Positions 23,001 to 35,000 of a stretch of 64,000 bases of DNA are shown piece by piece. Both the position numbers and the translations under genes were made by a program. Where the stretch lies: contig JAMPIT010000493.1 in the NCBI GenBank assembly GCA_026261815.1, forward strand, positions 7,085,501-7,149,500. The letters run 5' to 3'. The notes under the pieces were generated by a model, which searched no databases, was not told the origin of the DNA, and saw nothing but the letters and a program-made list of their open reading frames with translations. The DNA is from Monarcha castaneiventris obscurior. Taxonomy: Eukaryota; Chordata; Aves; Passeriformes; Monarchidae. Numbering within the stretch: position 1 is the first letter of the stretch; each line of letters starts with the position of its first letter.

Positions 23001-26000
23001 TCCCTTCAAGCAAAGCAGTCCTTACTTGCACAGTCAAAATAATAAACTTTAATGTTTCTGGTTAACGTTTTTTGCTATTTTATTTTTAATGGGCTTTTGA
23101 AACCTCTGCTTCTAATAGGTTCTAGCAAGTTTGCTTGCAAGCTTTTGCTTTGCCCTGCAAAGTGGTTCAACTAAAGGAAGAAATTATTTGGTTGTGTTGA
23201 TTTGGCAGAGCCAGGAACAGAACCAGGTCTCTAAATTCCTGAATTTAGAGCAGACCTGACTGGCTGTCAAGCACTGCTTGCATGTACAAACAGTTGTGGA
23301 ACTCATACTTTTAGGCAGTTGGGCATTCTGGTCTCTGTTTGTCCCATCTGACTGTGGCCATTTACCTGAGCTGGCTGCATCAATCTTTCTTCATGAACAT
23401 TGATGAGCAATTGAACACTCAGAGGCTGTAACAGGACCAAAGGATGAAATAAATCCTTCATAGATGCTTCTTTGTCTCCAGGACAACAGAAACTCCTAGC
23501 TGAGACTTTTGGTTCCGTGCTTGGGTCTGACTTTCCTCGTAAATGGGGCATTTGCCATTTGTGTAGAAATCTGAAGAAAGGCACAAAGGGCTGTTTCCAA
23601 AGCGACTTGACTGGATGGCATGTGCTTACTAGCTAAAGAAACACTTCACATAGTGCTGAGAAATGCCAAGAGTCGCTCACCATCTGGTTCCCTTTCACTG
23701 GGAAGAGAGTTGCAGTAGCAGCCAAGCGTCTGGGAGCATTGTGAGTGACATGTTCAGCAAGCCCCAGTTCTGGCAGGGGATTGTGTGAATGTGTATTTCA
23801 GGGTAGTGCCAGTTGATGTTTCATTATGCCAGACTCTACTTAAACTCCACACTCAGCTTTCAGCAACAAGTGAAATCAGCTGAGTGTGTTGACAACTTCT
23901 TTCTGAGGCATGTAATTACCTTTTGGAGGTGTGCAAACCGTGCAGGTGCTCACACAGTCATCTTTGTCATGGTGAGATCTGCTCTTCGACTTGAAGCAGT
24001 GTCACAGTTGAAAGGGAGCTTGAGCAGCTAATAAAATGTATAGGCCAATATCAATTATTCACGTGAGTGGACAGTAATTCACTTAAAGTCAATGGCCTAT
24101 TAGTGGTGTGGAAGAGAAATAGCTAAAAATGAGTTCATATATTGCTCATGAACAGATGAAAATTTCCAGCCAAAAGAAACTGTTGATAAAAGGAGATGTT
24201 TGTTGCTAATTTCAATCATTAGCCTCATTCAGGGCTGAAGTTAAAGGCATCAACCTCAAGTGCTGCCCTGGCAGTAGATTGTGGCTGTCGCAGAGTTTAA
24301 TGGCACTCCTGGTGCTTCATTGTGACTTGCTGTCAGGTGTCTCCCAAGAGCTGAGGTTGTCATACTCCAAACAGCCCTTCTGTTGTAACCACTCCAGAAG
24401 TAGCTTCTCCTGTAATTTCAGGACTGTAATTTCACTGCCTGACAATCCAAAGTCTTTCTGAGGAGTCTGGGTGAATTTCAGGCTCCTGGCTGTAGTGTTG
24501 CAGTTCAGAGTCGCACCCAGAAATTAATGGAACCAAAATTCCTGTCAGTGTGCACGAAAACATAGACTACCTCATACCTTCTTGGTAACATGAGTCTGCA
24601 GCAATGAGCAAAAGAGATTTTGGCACGGAAACATGGAAACAGAAGAGTGTTATCAAGTGATACTACCATTCTCACAAGGGCATACTTCTTCTTTGCTTTT
24701 CCTGGAAATAATTACTTAAATAAAAAATAAAATATTTGCCTAGATATTAACAAGGATACAAAGAGCACTCCCATGTGACAGTGTTTTCCAGGCAGCAGCA
24801 AGGCTGCCACGCATTCAGATTTCTTAAAACTGTATTTGCTAATGTCTCAGGTATTTAATATAATTTACAGTGACTGGAAAAAAATACAGTTCTGAAGTGG
24901 AACAGTGGGGTAGTCAGTTTATGGATTAGTGAAGGTATCGCCACTGTAGCCTTCCTAATTCAATACAAGCTAGCAGTGAATGTGTTTAAAATAGCCTTTT
25001 TGTATATGCTGAAACTAAGCATGTATTTCTGAACAGCTGACATAAAGCAAGCTTGGTACTTAGTGTTAATGAAACGTTTGCCAAAGCACTGTGGTGCAGA
25101 GAGGAGCTGTGGGTTTGCTGTGCACTCATGAGTTTAATTTGTTACGTAATGTTTGCATTTCAAAGGTAAGAGCTCTGAGGGGTACAGCTAAGAATTGATG
25201 CATGTACAGCTAAGAATTGATTGTTTTGCAATACAAGTCAGTGGTCTGAAACAGTAAATTCTTAATGCCTCAAGGAAAGGCACTCAATTTAGATAGCAAT
25301 TCTTGATACTTAAATGATTGTTTTATCGCGACCTCAATGTTTGCATTTAGCACAGGAGCAGTGATATTGTGTTGATTTATCATTAAATGCAAAAGTAAAA
25401 AAAGGCATGAATGAAGCATAGGAGACAGTACAGAATGGAAGGTAGCATATGTAAGTGGTGCGTTAAAACATTCAGCTGCCAGGCAAGGCCAGATATTTTC
25501 TATGTAAATTTTTCTCCCTCCATGCCTGATTCAATCCATGCTGTTAAGTTGTAAATTTTGTGTTCTTTGTCTGTGATATGCCTGCATGTTCTACAGAAAT
25601 TTGCTCTTGCAAGTCCTACAGAGGATTTTGGATTTCTGACATGTACTGATTTTATTCCTCTAATATGGTTAAGCTCTGAAAAGCAACTCAAACAAAATTG
25701 CTGGAAGGGAGGGTGAGTCTTGGAGGGAGAACAAGCCACTGCTATCTAGTATTTGTGGGGGTGATCCCCAATACAGAATTTTTTTTTGTTTCTAAATTGC
25801 ATTGTTACCTGCAATTTAGCACAATTGACTCAGCAGCTGTGCTTTTGTAGCAACAAAGTGGAAACAAATCAATTGCTTTATAATGTTTAATGTTTTTATT
25901 CTCTGTGCAGTTGACAATATAGTTGCCTATTAATTTTATCTGATTTTAATGCTGATATTCACAAACATTTTTAAATCGTTAATCTGATTTTTGCATCAGA

Positions 26001-29000
26001 TTGTCTGCTCAGGAGTTCTAACAGTTCTTAAAATATGCAGTATTTGGGGACACACACGATCTCAGACCTAGATCCTGGCACAGGCTGCTGAGTAAACACC
26101 CATCCCTGAACATGGTTAACTCAGTGCAGGGTGTGATTAAGCACATGAATGATAAAAGAGAGCATCAGACACAATCACTTCTACTCCAACATACGATTTT
26201 ACAACAGCAGTATGAGTGTAAACCAAGCACTGTACGATACACTTTTATTCAAGATACAATTGAAGGGCCTCACTTGGAGAGAATGCAAGTATTTCCATAG
26301 AGTTATGAGTGCTGGTTTCACGTTTTGTGTGCAGTTAAAACCAAAAATAGCAGGGCTCCTTCCTGAGCCTTGAATCTGTTTCGGTTCTGAAGGATATTCA
26401 GCCCCAGAATAAGAGACACTGCTGAACTGTGGGGTCAAAGTACTGCAAGGGAGACAGGGTAGATGCAGGCACTAGAAAAATTGCAGTGTACACCTTGGAT
26501 TTTAAAGCTGCTTTGACAGTTTAGTTTGGGTGAGGCATTATGGTTTTAGGGGGTCAAGTGAAAAGCTTAGAAACAGGTGAGACTTTTCTCTGTTAGGATT
26601 CCTGAAAATAGAAGGAGAGGTACTGGAATTGTGTGCTCTGGATTGTAGAGGAATATTGGCCTGGTGAAATGAGGGGTGTCAGTATCTACATTTCAGTGCT
26701 TACATATGTGTTTTTTCAAGTATTCCATAACATCACACATACATCTGCATTGTCAAACTTGTTTTTTTCCTCTTTGGGGGATGTTCTGGTGGTGTTTCAG
26801 CACCTCCAGATGAGCTGACCCTCCCCAGTGGGATCCAGATGGCTTCTGGAACATGGGATATTGTTTTCCAGTGGCTTTTCTGTTTTTAAGATAAAATACC
26901 CAAACAAACGTGCAATCAGCTTTGTCCATGTATTTGCATGGTATTAATAGATTTGGGAAACTGTCCTAAAATATTGATGACTTTGCTAGTTTTGTACTAA
27001 GTGACTACATGGGCAGTTTTAAACCTAATAAATAGGATGTGTGTGTTGGGATGTGTTGCTAAGGCCACTTTTCTCAATGTTGTAAGCTACTGGGAACAGG
27101 AGAAGCCTGTTTGTTGCACACTTTATGCAGACTCCTTAACAATTGCTTTATGAGTTTGGCACGTTTTTGCCTTAAAGAGGTAGGAATGTAATTAACTTCA
27201 CCTTTTGGGATTTTCTGTAAGTATGACATCTTGATGGATTTCATTTGATGCTGGCTTTTTATTGACAAAATTTTAAGTGGAATATTTGGCAAACAACAGG
27301 TGAAAATGCTCCAAAACATTAAATTTTGCTCAACACAAAGCATTTTTCCATTTTCTTCTGAGAAACATGAAACAGAAAAAATGGTTTTGATTTCCTTTAC
27401 TTGGTGAGAAAGCTGAAAAATCAATTTTTTACCAAGTTATATATTGAGCGAGTGCAGAGACTTTGTGGATGTTGGAGGAAGGGAAAATATGTTCCTCAGT
27501 TCTCTGCCTAACTGTAGTTATGTTCAGGTTGCACTTATCCAGACCTGTGGGGAAAATAAAGCAACAGGTAAAGCAAAACCATGAATAATGCCAAGCCATG
27601 TAAGAGACTAGACAATGGAATCTGCAGAAAAAGAAAATCAGTGAGTTCTTGCAAGAAGCAGGAACAACTTTAAAGTGTGGTAGATGAGAATTTAGGATTA
27701 TGGCCTGTGAATGTTTGTTTGGCTATGATTCATTTATTGCAGCCAGACATGGGGGAAACGTGACTTTTAGCCTCCAGCGTGAAGAGTGAATTATGTGTTT
27801 CATTCCTCAGTTCTCTTTGGGATTGCTTGAAAATAAAGAATTGAGGAGTGCTTTGGGACAGATCTTCAAAAGAGCTTTGATAATGTCAGTTTTGCTTTTC
27901 CTGCTGAGCAATTACAAGGCATGGAAGTTTCCACTGAGGAAAACTGCATCTTGTCTCCTCACCTGGGAATTGAGTGCCCTTTGCCAAACACAAACTCCTC
28001 TGCACAGCCGGGTGCATTTTACTGGAAAGTGCTGTGGTATTTGCTTCCAATCAGACAGTCCAATGCAGCTTGTTTAGAGAGAAAATGAAATTGCTTTGAA
28101 CAGTCTGCTGTTGACAGCTGTCATTTGGGAAGGTCTAAATTTGAAGGTCATGCATCTGTAACGGCCAGCGTGACTTTGGAGGTAGTAGATTTTGATCTTT
28201 ATTAATAACCTACCACCTCTCTTGTGTCCTGTAGTCACCTTGACCGATGACTCTGCTGGTGCTCTAGAGGATTTCTGGACATCTGTCAGCCAGATTGGAA
28301 GCTTTGGCTCTAACCAAGCTCACGATGTCTTTTCAGTGGGTGAAAAGACAATTTGCTATGTACAGAGAATTTGGCACAGGTCAAGTTGCTGTCCTGGTAC
28401 AAATGCTGACAGATGCAGATCATTTGTTTCTTGATTTAGATAGTCACGCAGATAACCTCTGGAAAAGGTCAAATATTCACAAATTACTTGCATTTTGCCA
28501 AAGCTCATGGCACAGATTGCTTTTTCTTGTGCGTAGGCCATGTGATGTCTCTTACTGTAGTTTTCTTGTAAACCTGGCCTGACTACTGCGAACTGCACTT
28601 CTTTTCCCAGAAATAATTTTACTTCCCCTGTGGCAATTTAAAGACATTTTCAGAAGCCTGACAACCCTGGTGTGTGGAAGCATCCTCTTGGTACTCCTGT
28701 CTGGTGATCCCTGAGTGGGTGGTGGAGGTTGGCGATGCTCTGTATCAGCGGTTTCATTGGGGTGGGCACTGAATGTTCGGTGCATTGGCAATTGCTGCTC
28801 TCAGTCTGCTGCCTGGGGCCACAGAATGGTTTGAGGAGGAGGAGGGCAGCAGGCAGCAGGGATATTTAATGCAGGAGAATCGATGGTGCCTCAAGGGAGG
28901 CATCATGAACAGACCGTAATTCCCACTGTCACTCTGCAACATCACAGCTCTGCCTGGGCACTGCTTTTGCTGGAGACTGGCTGAAGTAATGCATGGTGTT

Positions 29001-32000
29001 CTGGCCTCACTGCATTATTCTCTGGATTTATTCCTTCCATTTTCAGGGACAGCTTCAGTTTTGGACTCACCATGGCTTGTGCTTTTTGGTGGGTGCTCCT
29101 GTTTAAGCAAGGGTGGTTGTTAAGCTCTGGTTGTGTTACAGCAAAATAGCACCTGTTTGGAAGGGAAGGGAACTTTGGAGGGATTGGTCTAAGTGGTCAT
29201 AAACACAAATGATTTACACATTTCAGGTGAAAAGCTTGCTTGATTGAGTTGGTGGAATAATGTGGCTATAAATTGCCTTTGGGTTTATTGCAGTTGGCTG
29301 CTGCAGCGGGTCTTTAGCAATATGTTCTGTTCAGTGACACTACTCCTGATTCAGTGCCTGACACTGCTTGCATTTTGTGGATGTTGCACTGTTCTGTAGA
29401 GCTGCTTTCCTGGATTTATGGTACAGGGTGAAGAGAGTAGGAGGGTAGACTCCTCCCACGGCAAGAAATTGCTGATGTCTCTATTTTAGGGAAGAAGTGT
29501 AAAGAGGCACATTTCAAATACCTTTTTTACATGGGGAAGGGTTGCCATGGATAACAGTTGTGAAACATTAGGTCTGATTTTACACCACACCCGCCACTCC
29601 CTGCCCTGATTTACTTTGTTCTGTGATAGGCCATGAGCATCAGGTTAATCTTCCAGACTTCTGGATGGCACAGGATGCCCGAAGAGACACTGGCATTAAC
29701 TCTGGTTGGCACCCAGAGGTGTTTCCTGAGCCCACAAGGGCACCAGGCTGAGCATCCTCTGCAGAGCAAAGATGCAGAACTGGCCTTTTGAGAGGAGTGA
29801 TTTTATATAAGGAGGTGTGTTCTCAGAGTCCTTTGAAGGCACCTGTGATGGAACCTCACTGAGCTGGTACCTCCCTTCCCTTTTCACACTGTGTAACTGC
29901 TTTACAGCTCACAGAGCCTTAGAAGGTTGTGTCATTCACTGAATAACTGGTGTGCCAGTCACAGAAGGTATTTCTTTAATTAACCAAATACTATTTCAAC
30001 TTTAATTTCTCTTCTTTTTCCCCTGTGTTTTCTCTCCCACTCTTGCTGCTGATAGAAACTTACCCATTTTGCAATCAGTCTGTTAGTCATTACCCCTGCT
30101 TAACTCTGGTGAACCTGCTGTCAGTAGCACTGTGTGTCACCATCAACTCCAGCCTGTAGTTTCCCTAAATCAATTGGGCAGAAAGATCCCGATGGGAAGG
30201 GGGAAGAAGGATATTCTGTTCAAAAGGATTGCAAACATATGGACAGCAGTGAATGAATACAAAGGAAATACTGGTGAAGTGAAACAGGGTGTCAGTGGTT
30301 GAGGGAGTACCTGTGTATATCTTAATACCCACATGCAAGAATTGATTTCTAGGAGTAAACTGCCAGCCTGGAATGGAAATGGATTTTAAGACTCAAAGCA
30401 TGTGCTCAGTGCACACTGTAATTAGATTGTGATTGCAATTTCAGCACAGGACTGAACTTCAACCTTTTAGAAACTCAATCTTTCTTCAGGACCTCATGGG
30501 GCTATTTATGATATCAGTGATGGACTCATGGAATATCACAGCTTTCAAATGGGAAGGAAAGGAGAGGCTGTCAAAAGATTAAATTTTGATGGCATTTGAA
30601 ATGTTACTCGCTACACTGTATTTAATGATTCTCTAGTTCTGCTAAAAGTCAGTGGCTCTAAAATGCTCCAGTCATTTCTGAAAATGTGATTTTATTTCCC
30701 CAAGTACAGCAGAGACTTAGTAAAATTTCACATTGGCCCTAGGAAAAGACTTAGGAGATGCTAGACACAATAACACATTGCTCTCCACAGAGCAATTTTA
30801 CCCTCTGTCAGAACTGGCCATTGTGCTTTCTGTTATTAATGAGGGAGTAATAGTTCTCTTTAGGAGGGGTTTCCATGATATCTGATGCTTGGCACTGCAG
30901 ACTCTTAATAAAGAGCTGATGTAATTCCCGTGAAGATTTTGTGCACTCTCTGTTAAATGGGTCACTCCATGCCAGATAACATGAGCAATGTCTGCACCAC
31001 TTCTTGGGACCAGCAAAGAAGGCAGGCTCAGTACAGGCTGTGTGTCAGCACTGCTTGAAAGAAAAATCCCACACAATTTAAAAATATTCATCTTTGCTCA
31101 ACTAATATTACCAAAATAAAATAATAAAATGGACTTTTTTTTTTTTTTTATGCTGAATTAATATATTTAGGTCACAGACTGTAAATGAGTGTGACTCAGC
31201 TGTGTGAATAAATCAGTTCACTTGATTGTGGGATTAATTTACACTTTCAAAGCTTTTAATAGGTAATGAATATTCAGGGTCTGCCACATGGTAGGAGATC
31301 TGAAACAGAGGCTTAGATTCCAGTAGCCTTGGCTCTCAGTCAGCAAGTGTTACAAGAAGAGTGTCTTGGAGTGGTAGGGAGCAGGGATGCTCTCATCCCT
31401 GTTTTTCTTCCTTTTTGCTGTTGCTAATAGGAATGCAACAGTGTGATACACCAAATGTGCAGCTGGTGGCCTTAGAAGACAGGTTTTACCATGCTGTATT
31501 GATGCTCAGATCTTGTTGTCCTCTTACCACCATTTGTGGACATCAAATGGAGTTGAACGGATGTCAGACGGGATTTGAAATCTCCCAGTAGCCTGTAGAG
31601 GAATCTGGGAGCAGTTACTCACCCCAGCCCTGTAGGCTTTGTTTTAATGTAGGCACCAGGGTCTGTTTTAATTTAGGGTAAGAGGCTCAAATGGAGCACT
31701 TATCAACTAAGTTCGTGCTGAAGAAGGAGGCTTGCCAGGTTCCTCTGAATGCACACAAGGTTTGAGATGGTGTCCTGGGGTGAGGTTATGAGACTGCTTT
31801 GTCTCATAACCTCAACCCTCTGCTCTTGGCAGCCTATGAAAGAATCCAAGCCACCTTGGAGGTCATTGGCACAGGAGCACAACCCCTCCTGGCACCCCGA
31901 CTACCGGTGCTGGGGTGGGTGTTTAGAGGAAAGATTCCTTCTACCCATCATGCCACCGATGCCACATGGAGCAAGTGGATTGCCCTCATAACACGACACG

Positions 32001-35000
32001 CCCATATTGGAAACCCAAATTGCCCTGGGACCTTAGAAATAATCATGAATTGGCCTGAAGGTCTCACTGATGAAGAGGAACAAGAACAAGTGACACGTGC
32101 TGAGGAAGCTCCACCATACAACCAACTGCCAGCAGAAGAAACACGCTTCGCTTTTTTCACTGACAGTTCCTGTCACATCGTAGGGAGGAACCAGAAGTGG
32201 AAAGCAGTGGTATGGAGCCCCACACGACCGGTTGCAGAAGCCACCGAGGGAGAAGGTGGATCAAGCCAACTTGCTGAACTCAAAGCCATCCAGTTGGCTC
32301 TAGATATTGCTGAGAGAGAGAAGTGGCCAAAGCTCTACCTTTACACCGATTCGTGGATGGTAGCCAGTGCTCTGTGGGGGTGGCTGGAAAGGTGAAAAAA
32401 GGCTAACACCATTTCTGCCTGGCTCTGTGCGGTCCCGCGTGCCTCCACAAGTGCCTGGGCAGGTTCAGTATTAAGTCCGTGACAAAGAGAGTCAGGAAGG
32501 GTATCTGCTTGCATTCCAGCAGGATTTATTCATGTTCACTGTCGAAGGGTGCAGAGGCAAATACAAAAACAATGGCGAACTCAGGGTTTTTCCTGGGGCT
32601 GTGGGAAAGGCGGGATCAGGGAGCGGGGACCAGTGGGAGAGCTCTGGGGGAGTGACAAGGCTGACAGACAATCGGGGAATTCAAACCAGGACAGATCATC
32701 CCAAAGAGCAATGCACCCCGGGGGGAGCCCCAACACAATATATGTTCACTGGCCACCACAAAAGGCCAATTGGCAGCGTAGGGGAAAACCAATCTGGTCT
32801 GCTGAGGAGTGGAAAGGCATTGCCACTCGGGTAGAGAAGCTGCCTCTGAAAGTCCGCCACGTGGATGCCCATGTCCCCAGGACTCGGGCTGATGAGGAAC
32901 ACCGAAACAATGAACAGGTAGATCAGGCTGCAAAGATAGAGGTGTCAAAGATAGATTTGGATTGGCAGCACAAGGGAGAGCTGTTCCTAGCTCGATGGGC
33001 CCATGATGCCTCAGGTCATCAGGGCAGAGATGCCACCTATAAGTGGGCACAAGACCGAGGGGTGGATCTAACCATGGACAGTATCTCCCAGGTGATCCAT
33101 GACTGTGAGACGTGCGCTGCAATCAAGCAGGCCAAGCGAGTGAAACCCCTGTGGTATGGTGGGCGGTGGTCCAAATACAAGTATGGGGAGGCCTGGCAGA
33201 TTGACTACATCACACTGCCTCAAACACGCCAAAGCAAGCGTTATGTGCTCACAATGGTAGAGGCCACCACTGGATGGCTGGAGACCTACCCTGTGCCTCA
33301 TGCTACAGCCCGGAACACCATCTTGGGCCTTGAAAAGCAAGTCCTGTGGAGACATGGTACCCCTGAGAGAATTGAATCTGACAATGGGACTCATTTCAAG
33401 AATAGCCTTATAGACACCTGGGCTAGGGAACATAGCATTGAATGGGTGTACCACATCCCTTACCATGTACCAGTGGCTGGGAAGGTGGAACGGTGCAATG
33501 GCCTGCTCAAAACCACCCTGAAGGCACTGGGTGGGGAACTTCCACAAACTGGGAGATGCATTTAGCTAAGGCCACGTGTTTGGTGAACACCTGAGGCTCC
33601 ACCAACCAAGCAGGGCCTGCCCAATCCGAACCCCTGCATACAGTAGATGGAGACAAGGTCCCTGCAGTGCATATCAGGGGACTCTTGGGAAAAACCGTTT
33701 GGATTACTTCTGCATCGAGTAAAGACAAACCCATCTGTGGGGTTGTCTTTGCTCAGGGGCCAGGTTGCACATGGTGGATAATGCAGAAGGATGGAGAAAC
33801 GTGTACCGCAGGGAGATTTGGTGTTGGGTGAGAATTGCTTGTAATGTTTGAATGCCTATATATATGTTTGTTGAATGTCGTCACTGTTTGTATACAGTTA
33901 TGCATATATGTATAAATGTGTGTGTTTACAGTTGACATGTATTAATTTGGGCATTGAGCAGATGGTATGGAATAAGGGGTGGAATGTCCTGGGGTGACGC
34001 TATGAGACCGCTTTATTCCTAGTTTGAAAAAGGTTGTGTTGTTTTTTCTTGTTCTTGTTTTCTTCCCTCCCCCTCCAATTTTATGGCTCGGTTTTGGAGA
34101 CAAAACTTCAGGAGGAAGCACTCCGGAGTGAGTGTCTCCTCCGAAGGGGAAAAGGCCTTCCCCTTTTCCTCCAGCAATAAAACAAGTGGGTCACAAGAAG
34201 TGAAAGTGGGAAAAAAACAAAACAAACTGTTTATTAGCACAAAACCAAACAGGGTAGAACAGGGAAAAACAAAAAAACCCAAAACCTCAAAATACAGCAA
34301 ATTCCCAGGGGGAACAGACACCCAGGGCTCGGGCTACCCCACGGGGCCACCCGCAGGCTCCCCGGCCCGGTGAGGAGGGAAGGGAGGCAGGAAGGCAAGG
34401 GGGAGGAAAGGGAACAAGAAGAAGAACAAACAACAGAACCTTTTTCCAACCAGCCAGAACAAAAAACCCAGCAAAGGGCAGCGCAGCGCTCCCGGCCGAG
34501 CCCCAGAGCCCCAGAGCCCCTGAGCCGTTCAACCATCTCATAACCTCACCCCAGGACAGATGGTAGAAATCTGTGTCAGTGAGAGTCATGACATTGATTT
34601 GGACCGTAGAGCCTGTGCTCATGCAGGAACAGACAAGACATGCATGACTTTCCTGGGCCCTTTTGAGCAACTCAGCATCCTGTAATAATTCCTAATTTCT
34701 TAGTTTTTAGAATACTATTCACAAGAGTAGTGGGGAAGGGAAATAAAGATGCTGGTGCAAAGTTAGCAAAGTTAAGAATAGCCTACAACGTGGCTATGAA
34801 GTGTTTTAAGTTCGATTGCAAGTTTTTGCTTGCAATAGAGATTTCTTGCCAGAGCTCTCTGTGGAATTAGCTTGAAAATCTGAGTTCAAGGTAGCTGGGT
34901 AAGAAGAAAGGATTTGGCAGTTCTGTGAAAATCTTTAATCAAAAAAGGTCTATACAGCACCTCAGCAGAGTTCTCCTGGGCACAGCCTTTTACTACCTTG

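Larger units (their letters stand above)
31771..34558 (+). mobile_element. Deleted ERVL-type endogenous retrovirus with 5-bp target duplication
   Basis: An old retroviral insertion of 2788 bp in sense orientation to RAB11FIP4. It starts TGTCCTGGGG and ends CCCCAGGACA. GATGG flanks both ends (31766-31770 and 34559-34563), a 5-bp target duplication as expected for ERVL-like integrases. Inside are the C-terminal end of pol (RT connection, RNase H, integrase) and a full 3' LTR. Missing are nearly all of the 5' LTR, the primer-binding site, gag, protease and most of reverse transcriptase; no env was ever visible. The pol frame is broken by a stop, a nested LTR, a frameshift and a second stop. It cannot encode a functional virus. 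Confidence 0.9.

Noticed and set aside
30515..30570. Antisense CR1 start (TCATGGAATATCACAG)
   Set aside because: A short partial resemblance to the CR1 terminal region, with the following bases not matching well enough.
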